From Bradysia coprophila (lineage: Eukaryota; Arthropoda; Insecta; Diptera; Sciaridae), in NCBI RefSeq assembly GCF_014529535.1, contig NW_023503584.1, positions 1,402,190-1,466,189 of the forward strand: a stretch of 64,000 nt of DNA, written 5' to 3'. Below, in pieces: positions 1-10,528 of this stretch (positions are counted from its first letter, which is position 1; every line of letters starts with the position of its first letter). Below the pieces are notes generated by a model. It did no database searches. It was not told the DNA's origin and saw nothing but the letters and a program-made list of their open reading frames with translations. Position numbers and translations under genes: made by a program.

Positions 1-66
1 CGAACAGAGAGGTAGATTATGTTAATGTTGATTATGATGAAGTCACATTATAGAAACAGTATTTCT

Positions 67-486
67 TCAAAGCAAATCTACAAACTTTTCGCCTTCAACT
101 TTCGCCACATTTTGAATGTTAGCAATCGCGTTCGCCAACTGTAAATCAGCTCCATTAACAATAATTTGGTTTCCAATCGGCAACGACTCCCACGTGATAG
201 GAATTCGATTTTTCTCGGTCTCTAAAAGTCCAACAACCTGAGCCTGACTTTGTGCAGCATACGCAGTCAATTGATTGTGTTGTGTAGTCAATTGTTCTTC
301 TCGAGTGGCAAAAGTCCTATCGCCGATGCTTTTTAGAATGTCCTCTGTTCCTTCGATCATTGAAATCTGTAATCTGGCTCGTTGTCCACCATTAAGGACA
401 GCCAAGAGAGCGGAATCGATTTTTGATTGTGCCATGATGGTGGTAAGTAGTATCAAACAAAGCCCTAAGCGGAAAATGGTCGACAT
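67..486 (-). CDS. Secreted protein with subtilisin (S8) prodomain-like fold, possibly first exon
   Basis: The frame starts with ATG at 486 and gives 139 residues. Residues 1-19 form a typical signal peptide (hydrophobic LGLCLILLTTIMA). The rest resembles an inhibitor-I9/S8 prodomain of the bacillopeptidase F type: a first beta strand (RARLQISMIE, about 36-45), a Gln-rich helix (about 63-85), and the closing pattern IIVNGADLQLANAIANIQNVAKVEGE (about 108-134) that in S8 enzymes just precedes the catalytic domain. This comparison is from memory of the family. The frame stops at 67-69, but GT dinucleotides at 85-84 and 81-80 could be splice donors, so it may be either a stand-alone I9-type inhibitor or the first exon of a secreted subtilisin-like protease whose catalytic domain lies beyond the left edge. 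No catalytic residues are inside the window. Confidence 0.6.
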   Translation of the reverse strand: MSTIFRLGLCLILLTTIMAQSKIDSALLAVLNGGQRARLQISMIEGTEDILKSIGDRTFATREEQLTTQHNQLTAYAAQSQAQVVGLLETEKNRIPITWESLPIGNQIIVNGADLQLANAIANIQNVAKVEGEKFVDLL

Positions 487-2055
487 TCTAAGAAAATTTA
501 TTTAAGAGAAAGAACAACACATCAGCACATTGAAGGCAAAAAAAAAACTTTTTGTAGCGACGCTCTAAAGCTACCTGAATGTATATTTTAGTAACTGTTC
601 GTTCGGCAGTGCGGTAGCGTACTAAATTTATTTTTCTTGTGTAAGTCTTTCATAGACCTTATGGTGAACTATACGACAAGATAAGATAATGGAAACTTTG
701 TTCATTAGAGAAAACAGAAATATTTTTGAGTCACATCTAATTCGCAGAAGACTTATGCAAGTCTTTAGTGAATTTTGTTTTTTTAATTAGTTGACGCAAT
801 AATTTTATATAGAACCGAAATGACAGTAGACAGTGAAGCACAATCGTGTGGGGGCAGGAAGGATAATAGTGGAATGAACGGTCCATATTACAATCAGAGT
901 ATTAATTATTCATATTCACCGTACAGACTATGCTAATCACTCATACTCTCAACAATTACACGACAGAAAACAATGATCTCATTAATAAATGTAAAGCCGG
1001 CCGCACCTGCCTATATACAACTTGTATATAATATATACCTGACGCCTCATAAATAGTCTGATTATTTGTAAACAAACAATTTAATTACGATGTTCGTACA
1101 TCGTCATAGCTAAACGTTTGAATAAGGAAAAAAGTTTCGAATTCAACAATCAAACTGAGTGTGATGAAAATATGAAGACTCCGAGATAATAGGAGTCTAT
1201 ATTTCACGAAAATCGATCCCAGTTCTATCTAATAGCTCACAGACAAAAACAAAAGCTTTGCTAATAATATAGTTTACACCAACTAACCTGAGAATTTATA
1301 ATTTTCGACTGACTTATCACTCTCTGAAGAACAATGACATGCGTATATCGTGCGGACCGTGCGTGAGTGAGCTATAATACATCGCGGTCGATAACTGGAT
1401 AATGCAGAGCCCCTATATGCGACGTAGCATAATTTGAAAAAAAAAAAAAAATTAACAAACAACACGAAATTTATTTAAAGTACTGCCACTACGTTTCCCA
1501 AAATAAAAGGCCAAATGACCATTAAAAAGGCAAAAGGCAATAAAATAACGTTTCAATTTATCGAGACGGAAAAATTAGGCAATTTAATTCCACTAAAATA
1601 GGCCCTGATTGGCACGAGGGGTATCATACATTCGACTTACACTAAAAACACAGGTTCGTATAACTAAGACACTTTCCATGTCATTGTCAAGTGCAGTGCC
1701 AATACTAGTGCGTTGATGGATCAAATCTTTTACTTCAATTCATTGCTCATGAATTTTACTTTATAAAGTCGCATTAGTCAAGAGTATCGCTTATTTTTGT
1801 CGTCGAGGTCATCAATCCACGAAGATGATGCAGGTAAGCCGAGCAACGACGACGGTACATATTCTGTTTACTGTAGAATGAATCAGAATAAGTTTTAGAT
1901 TTTCCCTTTCACAAAATAAGATGGATTTTAGTGGTAAACATAGTGTGAAGGTAATGCCATTCAAACGCGCTGCCGAGCACATAAGTTGCTAATGACATTT
2001 TTTTAACGGTTGACTATTATTTGCTTGTGTTTCACAATAGTTATTTATCTACCAA
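487..2055. other. Intergenic, no gene seen
   Basis: AT-rich DNA with no convincing coding exon. It holds an A-run near 1438-1451 and, around 1725-1830, a degenerate copy of the plus-oriented MITE family described at 5191 (ttacttca, ataaag, cattagtca and gtcgt blocks in the same order). Confidence 0.5.
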
Positions 2056-2143
2056 GGTAGGTATGACGGTATTTTTTCGCACTAGATGTCGACTAGAGGC
2101 GAAGCCGAGACGTCGTGTGCGAAAAAATACCGGCATACCTACC
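2056..2143. repeat. 88-bp hairpin with GC-rich GAA tip
   Basis: The left arm (2056-2083, ggtaggtatgacggtatt... ) is the near-perfect reverse complement of 2117-2143. The tip at 2098-2106 reads GGCGAAGCC, itself a mini-hairpin with a GAA triloop. Similar tips recur at 6307, 8136, 9418, 30780, 39384 and elsewhere, on unrelated arm sequences. Confidence 0.7.
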
Positions 2144-2153
2144 GTGGCAGATA

Positions 2154-2643
2154 CAACGTTTTTCGCAATTTCGGGCCATAATCACCTTTCCAATGCAAAA
2201 TATTACCAAAATTTCTACCAAACATTCACATGCAAACATGAATTCATTTGACCGATCAAGCAACCTGCACTATATACACATTGCAATGTGATGTATAGAG
2301 ACGCGCTAAATAAAATCAAGTAGTCAATGCTTAGTATGTACGCTTCAACAATACGTTCTGTATAATTGTGTGACTCTGTAGCCGAATGGCTACGGTCGTT
2401 GCTTGGTGTTTGGAAGAATTTTGGTGTTGGATGTTCAAATCCTGGTCTGTGCAAAGTTTTTATTTATAAAATTTAGTCTTTCTTAAAGGTACTGAGCTAT
2501 GAAGCGTGCGAAAAAAATGTGAAAAAGCCCAAGTGCGAAAAAATAATCAAAAACGCACTGTGAAATAAATACCTTCAAAACGACATTAAATGGATGCATG
2601 GAAAGGTGATGATTATGGACCGGAATTGCGAAAAATGTTTTTG
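2154..2643. repeat. Inverted-repeat element containing a tRNA-like segment
   Basis: About 45 bases at 2154-2200 (acgtttttcgcaatttcgg, then ataatcacctttcc) reappear inverted at 2594-2643, so the interval is a foldback unit. The interior has no convincing coding frame. Confidence 0.5.
2372..2457 (+). repeat. tRNA-like (SINE head or tRNA pseudogene)
   Basis: An RNA polymerase III A-box match (TAGCCGAATGG, 2379-2389) is followed 54 bases on by a B-box match (GTTCAAATCC, 2433-2442). That spacing fits a tRNA of the Leu/Ser class with a long variable arm. The acceptor stem does not close (GACTCTG has no matching 3' strand) and the T-stem is only four pairs, so this is not a functional tRNA. A tRNA-derived SINE head is the likeliest explanation. 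Confidence 0.4.
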
Positions 2644-2944
2644 CTATCTCAAAACAGATGGCCCGACGAGTTTCTATTCCATTTTTTTTGACATTACATC
2701 CACACCATATTTACCTTGAATAATCCAAATGATGTCGGTGAATGTTCACAAAACTGCCGTTATGGAATAGTTATTTGTGGCACTAGCTGTGTAAACTGTC
2801 ACTAGAAGCCGTATGCCGAGTATAATAAAGGTTATCATGTGGCACAAAAAGCCGAGTTTTACTTTTCGTCACTGAGTTGAGACATTTTTTTTTAAGGTAT
2901 TGGGGGAATAGAGTGAATAAGGAAAGTCTTCTATTTCTTACCAA

Positions 2945-4710
2945 ATATTTATTTGCATTAAATTGTGTTCATGAGAACAGTGCGCTCTTTGAATGTTTCT
3001 GAAATTTCAACTCTTAATAGTAGTCCTCTTCAGTATCTTCAGTACTATCTTCAGTACTATCTTCAGTACTATCTTCAGCACTATCTTCACCATAATATGA
3101 CTTTGCATATTCGAAATTCCATTCATTTTCTGGAAAATAGTCCGGCAGCGTAATGTTCATTACCAAAATTATGACAAAAATTGCTAACAAAGCTCCGATG
3201 CAAATTTTCTGCAAGGTCTCCTCCCACGGATGTTTTTTGAAATTTTTTAACACCAAAATTGAGACCAGAAAACCAGTTACAGCTCCTCCAAAATGACCAG
3301 CGTGACTGATCTAGAATATGGATCAAGGCATAAAACTGGAGATTTCTATTATATGTATAGGCAGACTAACATTTGACCTTATATCTAAATATACTTCCGT
3401 GTAAACGTCCCTTCCAACGTCATAGATTATATACAGTGCCAGGCAGAAAAATCTACTAAATTTCCTTTCCATTTCGTTCCAATTCAATATGATTGTGGCC
3501 AAATGGGAGAAAAGTAATCCCATAACTGCACCCGATGCACCGACACAATACGAACTGTTGTCTAAAACAGTTACGCATAATGAACTACCAAAACCCGATG
3601 CAAAATATATTATTGCGATTCGCTTCCACTCATGAACTATTTCGAGAAACACGCCCAATATTAGCTGCATCACCAGATTTCCCAATAAGTGCGACCATCC
3701 ACTATGCACAAACATTGGTGTAAAGAAACGCCAAACTTCATGACGACGGCTAGGATCGTAGCCAAGTTTCATAGTAAGTTCATCCTCGTCGTAGAAATAA
3801 AAAAGGAAAATCTAAAGAAGCGAAATTCGTCATGAGATGATCCACTATATATCTTGAATCGATTTATTTAAGTTTACTTGAACAAGTGAAACTCCAATCA
3901 TAAATATTGGAAATTTTTCGATTTTCCTTGTAGCTGTTTCCTTGTCTGGAACGACGGTTTCTTGTGGATGCTGACTCTCGACACTATTCATCTCCATTAT
4001 TGCATTTTTGGGAATTGGCCGTGAGGTTCGTTCATTCATCGGTAAGACAATATTGTCTGCCAATTTGACGATTCTCGTTGATTGTTGTCTTGCAAGTCTT
4101 CGCTAAAATTAGAATTCAATTTAGGCAGCTGTAAGGCGGAAAATAATCTTTTTTCTTAAATACCCATTGAGATACCACCTGCCCTGCAACAATCTCGTCT
4201 GATTTATTTTCCATTTTTTCAGTTGCTTTTTTCGTTGCTCACAACAAATACCAGAATCTTTCCTAATAAAAAAAAAATTGGCTAAATGATAACGTAGCAC
4301 AGAAAAATAGGCTATTAATTCCAAAGTTTTGAAAGAACAGGTTAAGACAACTACGAAGGCGGGTGACACCAAATTTTATAAACAAATCAACTTAAAGAAA
4401 ATATTTTTCTCGAAAATTCAGAATTTAGTTTTTGTTAAGTTCTACTTTACAGCGTATTTACCTGATGTCCAAATGTTGTTCTTAGGGATATTGTGTGACC
4501 ATTCAACACGATCCGTTTTAGCGAAATATTTGTGTTAAAGAACAGACTTTTCTTCGCAAAAGAATACACACACATTAGTGTTGCTAATCTAGCCTTTTTC
4601 AAATAACTTACTAAATTGCTATTAAATTGCATGCTCATTTTTACAGATAAATTCTAGACATATTCTTATCATATTCAGGCCCGGGCTTACGTCAAAGTGA
4701 GTCCGATACT
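2945..4710. repeat. Segmental duplication, copy A (rhomboid)
   Basis: The segment from the tatttatttg...gttcatgaga block at 2945 to the attcaggcccggg block near 4680 is matched in the same orientation by 23728-26800. It carries the rhomboid gene plus upstream flank. The copies differ by substitutions, by a shorter intron 2 here (66 against 383 bases), and by a MITE present only in copy B. Confidence 0.8.
3014..4214 (-). CDS. Rhomboid-family intramembrane serine protease, copy A
   Basis: Four exons on the minus strand: 4214-4164, 4102-3878, 3811-3371 and 3310-3014, all phase 0 with GT-AG introns of 61, 66 and 60 bases. The joined frame is 337 residues, starting MENKSDE. Rhomboids cut membrane proteins within the bilayer using a Ser-His dyad. 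Exon 3 has the family pattern: WRFFTPMFVHSGWSHLLGN (loop 1 and the H-x-x-x-N region), then the nucleophile motif GASGAVMG. Exon 4 opens with the TM6 segment ISHAGHFGGAVTG, supplying the catalytic His. A cytosolic N-terminus precedes TM1 (KFPIFMIGVSLVQ). The C-terminal tail is very acidic and ends in tandem STED-type repeats encoded by a 12-bp repeat (cttcagtactat), absent from copy B. Exon 3 also has five extra residues after ERKF relative to copy B. The Drosophila rhomboids are the nearest family remembered; no specific orthologue is claimed. Confidence 0.85.
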
Positions 4711-4719
4711 TGGTGATTC

Positions 4720-5190
4720 AAGTATCAATTGCTCTGATCGAATGACATTTCTAGTAATAAAAAGACATTTTGGAGAAAATAGAACTTTTCTCATTCGACC
4801 TGTCACTTTGTTTATGTGTTAGAAAATGATATGACAAATCGATGTTTTCGTTTCGTTGAGAAAAACGGCAAAACACAACATACATACATGAAAAACGTCG
4901 TGTCTCTGGGAAAATAGGAAATTCCAACAAGAGCGGTTTTTGCTGCCAGACTGAAGCGACCCTCGGTTAACAAATAGCTATCATTGAATCCATTTTTTTT
5001 TCATACTTAAATCACCAAGTACTGGATTTACAACGGAAATTATTGTACTGTGTTTTCGCGCCATTTTATCTGTTATGTATTCTAGTTTACCGATTTGAGA
5101 ATTGTAAGAATGAAAGAAAAACCCCTAGAGTGAAAATGAAGACTCATCACACATTAATCGAAGTCAACATAGAAGTCAATATTTCATTTA
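4720..5190. other. Intergenic, dispersed repeat fragment
   Basis: No gene. The stretch around 4735-4910 (gaatgacatttctagt, then cggcaaaacacaac) shares blocks with 41750-41905, so it is a fragment of a dispersed repeat. Confidence 0.4.
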
Positions 5191-5361
5191 AACCTGTCAC
5201 AGACGGCAAGCATAAGTTTTACTATTTGAACTATTACTTCATCTGATCGAAGATTTTCAGAAATTTAAACATGCTTTTTGCTATATAAGACCTCATTAGT
5301 CAGAGCTTGTCGTTTATTATTGCTGTCGTTGTCGATAACAGATGACACCCGTGTTAACAGG
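5191..5361 (+). mobile_element. Plus-oriented ~170-bp MITE family, reference copy
   Basis: Best preserved copy of a family seen at least ten times in the window. It begins CCTGTCACAGACGGCAAGC, contains TTACTTCATYTGATCGAAG, a TATATAAGA block, TCAGAGCTTGTCG and GTCGATAACAGATGAC, and ends with the degenerate complement of its start. The family ends (CCTTTCACAGACGG / CCGTCYGTGAAAGG) form an imperfect terminal inverted repeat, so a non-autonomous DNA transposon is likely. Confidence 0.6.
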
Positions 5362-5859
5362 AAACAAAAAAAAATGGTTTTCAATGACAGAAAGGCAAAC
5401 AGCAGACACAGGTAATGTTCTTCATCTGCCAAGATAATCTTGTATTTATCCCTCTAGGACAAAATTATTTTACGTAATTTTGTTTTCCTTATGCCCTAGA
5501 GTCGAAAGTGGCTTATTACAACCCTAGGGATAAAAAGTATATTGAATTTAAGCTCAAAAGCATGCAAATTCCATTTCCTAACTAGTATTAAAATATCGCG
5601 ACCTCATCGCTTATTTCCCACGTCGTTTAGAAAAAGCGTTGTTCCTAATTTGATGCAAAAAGGCTTTTTTTTTAGCGAATTCGTTAGAAAATTAACTATT
5701 TTATATAACTTTTAAAAAATTGTGTGTCGCTTCCGATCAACAAAATACACGAAAATACTCTTTGATCTTTTCATCCATTGTTATATAAAAGTCTTTATCT
5801 CGATATATCACTTATTGGCAGACACAATTAGTTCAAACAGACTTAACAGCTTTACAGGA
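5362..5859. other. Intergenic, no gene seen
   Basis: AT-rich, no coding exon recognised. A weak inverted pair of ccctagg/agggat blocks lies at 5450-5535. Confidence 0.4.
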
Positions 5860-6176
5860 AGCTTTAAGGTACAGTTACCCAATTATATTATGACTACGGT
5901 TGTGGGATTCATTCCTTTTACATCCTACACACTTCCCACATTCAATTGAACCAACGAATTCAATTTCATTTTTGATTTTGTCGATTGGCACCATTGTCAT
6001 ACAAGTGGTTAGTTCTCATTATCTGCTTGTGGTGGCACCATATACTTTGCGTGTCCAAGCAGTTAAAGAAGTATTAGGTAGCGTCAATCAAAATTCTGAA
6101 AGAACAGTTTAGATCAAATCTGATTTGATCGCAAAGACAGTAAGCAATTTAGATGGTTTTTTTGTGCATTATATGT

Positions 6177-6380
6177 ATTTTACATGCTACATGCGTCGAA
6201 AACGGTACTTTTCATGTTTCACGCACTAATTTCGACTTCCAAAGCATGCAAAAACCACTCGGGATAAAAAGATGAAATGTCTCGTTTTCGCGTGTTTATT
6301 GACCTCGGCTACGCCTCGTATCATCAAAATTCACACGAAAACCATACTTTTCATCTTTTTATACCAAGTCATGTAAAATA
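6177..6380. repeat. 204-bp hairpin element bounded by TATTTTACATG
   Basis: Ends TATTTTACATG (6177) and CATGTAAAATA (6380) are inverted repeats. The core is a hairpin (aaagatgaaatgtctcg... against ...cttttcatcttttt) with tip GGCTACGCC at 6307-6315. The mirror copy is at 8071-8274 and a third, independent copy at 39245-39457. Confidence 0.7.
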
Positions 6381-8070
6381 CTAATGCTTTTCTGATCTTT
6401 CAAACATGAGAAGGAAATTCGTGTGAAATGTAAAACGCTAATGAAATACATGAATGGAATGAATTGGATGAAAAAAACCAACAAAAACGGTAAAAACGTG
6501 TGTTGATTGTTGAGTTTAAATTGGACAAAATAGCAAAATTCTAATCATAAGATGTTGTGCAACAAAATAGCGATCGGCTGTACCTCTACCGTTTTTGATA
6601 TCCGCCTTCTTGGTACATAACATATGCAAGATTCTTTTCATAACATTTTCATTGTTCATTTGTCAACAGATTGCGAAGTGACATTTCAGTAATTTTTAAG
6701 CTTTTCGTAATATCGCAAAAACTGCAGGTTATTTCATTATCTTTGGGAACACGGGTTCCCCAATTGAAATGAGTGATAGGTCGTCGGATTCTTCTTTGAA
6801 TTCTAGAGAAGTCACATCTTTAATTTTTTCGATTAATTTTGTTTGTTTTCGGTGCAAAGTGTTCAAAAGTGAAGGCTTGTCAGAGGTCTCGTGAACAGTT
6901 TTTCAGCAATAACTCAAGAAATAATTATTTAAAATCATTGTTATGCTGTACTAATGTCGGTCTTGGAAAGACGTACTACAGGTGGAGTGTATGCACTGGT
7001 TGGTGCAAGTACGCCTCCACAAGATTTATGACCAAAAATATAGTGTTCGCCTTCTCTGCAAAATTGATGTTTCACGGGACTGGATGTGTAGTGTTCTAGC
7101 CTGCCTCACCCACTATCGTTTCACATATATAAGATCCCAGGTCTTCTGTGTGGCAAGCCTACAGAAACTACAAGTCTTCGGAAAAAGGAAAAAAGTAGAT
7201 AAAAATGACTGCACTTCCAGACGCTGTTTCAGTAGCAGAGAGCCCCTAGAAAGAAAGTTAAAATTTTCAACTTTACAGTAACCTTTTTCCGAAGACTTGC
7301 AGGTTTTGTAGGCTTGCAACACAGAAGTACTGGGATCTTATATAGCAGTCTTTTTTTTCGCTTGTCAATAAAAAGAAATAAAACGGTAAAACGTTATTAG
7401 GTCCAAAAAAATGCGTTTGTCATAACTTTTGTGGAGGTATACTTGCACCAACCAGTGCATACACTCCACCTGTAGTACGTCTTTCCAAGACCGACATTAG
7501 TACAGCATAACAATGATTTTAAATAATTATTTCTTGAGTTATTGCTGAAAAACTGTTCACGAGACCTCTGACAAGCCTTCACTTTTGAACACTTTGCACC
7601 GAAAACAAACAAAATTAATCGAAAAAATTAAAGATGTGACTTCTCTAGAATTCAAAGAAGAATCCGACGACCTATCACTCATTTCAATTGGGGAACCCGT
7701 GTTCCCAAAGATAATGAAATAACCTGCAGTTTTTGCGATATTACGAAAAGCTTAAAAATTACTGAAATGTCACTTCGCAATCTGTTGACAAATGAACAAT
7801 GAAAATGTTATGAAAAGAATCTTGCATATGTTATGTACCAAGAAGGCGGATATCAAAAACGGTAGAGGTACAGCCGATCGCTATTTTGTTGCACAACATC
7901 TTATGATTAGAATTTTGCTATTTTGTCCAATTTAAACTCAACAATCAACACACGTTTTTACCGTTTTTGTTGGTTTTTTTCATCCAATTCATTCCATTCA
8001 TGTATTTCATTAGCGTTTTACATTTCACACGAATTTCCTTCTCATGTTTGAAAGATCAGAAAAGCATTAG

Positions 8071-8274
8071 TATTTTACATGACTTGGTATAAAAAGATGA
8101 AAAGTATGGTTTTCGTGTGAATTTTGATGATACGAGGCGTAGCCGAGGTCAATAAACACGCGAAAACGAGACATTTCATCTTTTTATCCCGAGTGGTTTT
8201 TGCATGCTTTGGAAGTCGAAATTAGTGCGTGAAACATGAAAAGTACCGTTTTCGACGCATGTAGCATGTAAAAT
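8071..8274. repeat. Mirror copy of the TATTTTACATG hairpin element
   Basis: Reverse complement of 6177-6380 in the right arm of the palindrome, tip GGCGTAGCC at 8136-8144. Confidence 0.7.
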
Positions 8275-8609
8275 ACATATAATGCACAAAAAAAACCTTC
8301 TAAATTGTTTACTGTCTTTGCGATCAAATCAGATTTGATCTAAACTGTTCTTTCAGAATTTTGATTGACGCTACCTAGTACTTCTTTAACTGCTTGGACA
8401 CGCAAAGTATATGGTGCCACCACAAGCAGATAATGAGAAATAACCACTTGGATGTCAATGGTGCCAATCGACAAAATCAAAAATGAAATTGAATTCGTTG
8501 GTTCAATTGAATGTGGGAAGTGTGTAGGATGTAAAAGGAATGAATCCTACAATCCCATAGTCATAATATAATTGAGTACCTGTACGCTTCCTGTCATAGG
8601 TAATACGCC

Positions 8610-9175
8610 AGTTGATAAACTTGTTGGAAATATTATCGACCACAGTTAACATAATTTCTTTTTTCGTCAGTGGTCTTCCGGGCTAGCCTGATTTAGAAAC
8701 AGTTCGGATCTGATTATTATGTTTAAATCCATGGTTCAACGCAATTTTTAATGTTTTTCGTTCACAGATTATTTTATCAACTGAATGTAAAACAAAATTC
8801 GTTTTTGTTGATTGTAGAGACTGTGTGTTATAAAATAATTGATAATTTGCTTTTAATTTGCTGATCCGTCATTGAATCGCGTGCTTCACGTGTAAAAGAC
8901 GTAAATTATATTGCTATGTGAGCTCGCCTAATTTCGCTTTAAAGTTTGCTCCTCGCATAATAATTTCAGAAATAATATTGCTGTGAATGGTAAAACATGT
9001 TGATCAGAGCATTATTTGTATAAAAGCTAAAAAATTTGGAGACAATTTAGAGTAATTGTGAGGAGTAGTCCTGTGATGAACGTAGCCCCACTATATTTTC
9101 ACAAAGTTGTATGTGTAACAGATTAGCACGTTATTACGCCACGATATAGTATCCCTCTTTCAACACTGATAGAAA
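8610..9175 (+). repeat. Dispersed repeat, copy 1
   Basis: Shares extended, diverged similarity in the same orientation with 31000-31626: tcttccgggc, agaaacagttcggatctgat, ccatggttcaacgcaattt and acgccacgatatagtat occur in order in both. No protein recognised. The other copy is broken at its end by a foldback element. Confidence 0.7.
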
Positions 9176-9350
9176 AGTTAACGTGCTAAACGTATAGTAT
9201 ACGTTGTAGACGGCTAAAATGGCTAGCAGACAGCTATTTTCGGGTCGTACTCCGGCTACGTTAGTTTAACAGCGGTGCGTATGTAAACGTCACATACGTA
9301 TTACGTTGAAAGCATACGAACAGCAAACAGTTTCGATAGGTAAATTATAT

Positions 9351-9484
9351 ATATTATGTACCTGATGCCAAGATTGTTATTTTGACGTGTAGGACATTAT
9401 TGCCAGAGCCGAAGGCGTGGGGAATAATGCCTACACGTCAAAATAACAGTCTGGCAATAGGTGCATACCATATTTTATCTGTCG
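9351..9484. repeat. Hairpin with GCC-GAA-GGC tip
   Basis: ttgttattttgacgtgtagg (from 9375) pairs with cctacacgtcaaaataac (9440-9457). The tip at 9418-9426 is GCCGAAGGC. Arms extend outward through gatgccaga/tctggcaat. Confidence 0.7.
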
Positions 9485-9820
9485 AGAACAGATATATCGA
9501 GATAAGTAAAAACTCCCTAGGGAGATAAGCTCGAGATTATCGTTCTAGATAGATAAAACATTTTTTTAACTTTTTTTTAATTTTTGTATGTTTTAGTAGA
9601 CCCTCTAGATGCCGTACAGAGTGAAAACTCTGCAAAAGCATCTGTAGATTATTATTTTTAGTTCGGACCCACAATCCAGTTACCTCGTTTGGCTCGAAAT
9701 TTTTTTTTAAAGGAGAGGTGCAAGCTTACAATGACTTTTAAAAAAACTCTTTGCTGAATATTATTGCAGTGCGATGGTGAATCGCGGTATAGGTCGGAAT
9801 CGAAATCGACACATCCTACT

Positions 9821-9828
9821 ATTCAGAC
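9821..9828. repeat. hAT target-site duplication, left
   Basis: ATTCAGAC immediately before the left hAT terminus, repeated exactly at 23166-23173 immediately after the right terminus. An 8-bp duplication is the hAT signature. Confidence 0.9.
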
Positions 9829-10316
9829 CAGAGACCTGCAAATTCAGTAAGTAGCAAACCATGCTCATCCGAGCAGATGGGTAATACGAAAATCTCAGCT
9901 CAGACGAGTGAGATTTTAAATCTAGTGACTGAGTTCGTACAATTTATTGAAGTCTCACTTGCGAACAGTCAAGTCTAATTGTGCTAAGTTGAACTTAGGT
10001 AAATCAATTTTGAGTTTAAATAAGTGTAGCAGTGCTCGAGTTCGGTCGATCATGGGTCATTAAAAGATATGCTCATCGAATCTGTATGAAAATGGATGAG
10101 TTCGATATTGTATGAGCTGCTCTTGATACCATTACCGACGACATTAAATATTTCATCTCAATGTATGATTTTACAACGTCAATTCTACGGACAAAGTTTC
10201 TTACAGTTGAGTATTGTTTTATTATTGAAATTAAAAATCAAATCTCAGAAATTATCCTTTACAATAAGTATTTCATTAATGGTATCTGGGTTTAGATTAT
10301 TTTTCATTGCAAAAGT

Positions 10317-10528
10317 ATTTACTATGCTGGTGCATGTAATAAGGCTATTACATATATAGGCAATAACCTTTACATCACTCGCATAGTAAAACGTCGTACT
10401 ACACACGGAAAATAAAGTGATATCTCGTATCACGATGAGTAAAAGTACCTCGGGCTGCCGCCCTCGGATACTTTTTCTCATCTGGATACGAGATATCACT
10501 TTACTTCCCTTGCATAGTAATGTACTAT
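10317..10528 (-). mobile_element. 212-bp hairpin element inside the hAT transposase
   Basis: Same element, opposite orientation, as 23187-23398. Ends ATAGTACATTACTATGC and GCATAGTAAAT are partly inverted. The core is a strong hairpin: aaagtgatatctcgtatc pairs with gatacgagatatcacttt, with an inner GC-rich tip (GGGCTGCCGCCC). No clear target duplication; precise removal restores the hAT frame (...VWE/TFAMK...). Confidence 0.8.

Larger units (their letters stand above)
5860..8598. mobile_element. 2.7-kb near-perfect palindrome, non-coding
   Basis: The left arm (about 5860-7190) is repeated inverted as 7281-8598; in the outer part paired positions add to 14451. Matching landmarks are tgagtgataggtcgtcgg near 6770 against ccgacgacctatcactca near 7665, and the arm ends ACAGGAAGC / GCTTCCTGT. 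Arms differ by few substitutions; a roughly 90-base unpaired centre lies at 7191-7280. Open frames in the arms are mirror copies with no recognised domain, so I do not call genes. A hairpin subunit lies in each arm (6177-6380 and 8071-8274). It may be a foldback-type transposon or an inverted duplication of one; no target duplication is certain. Confidence 0.75.

Noticed and set aside
6839..7612. Mirror-image 71- to 99-codon frames in the 2.7-kb palindrome
   Set aside because: No domain, no conserved start, and alternative frames overlap; probably chance within a non-coding repeat.
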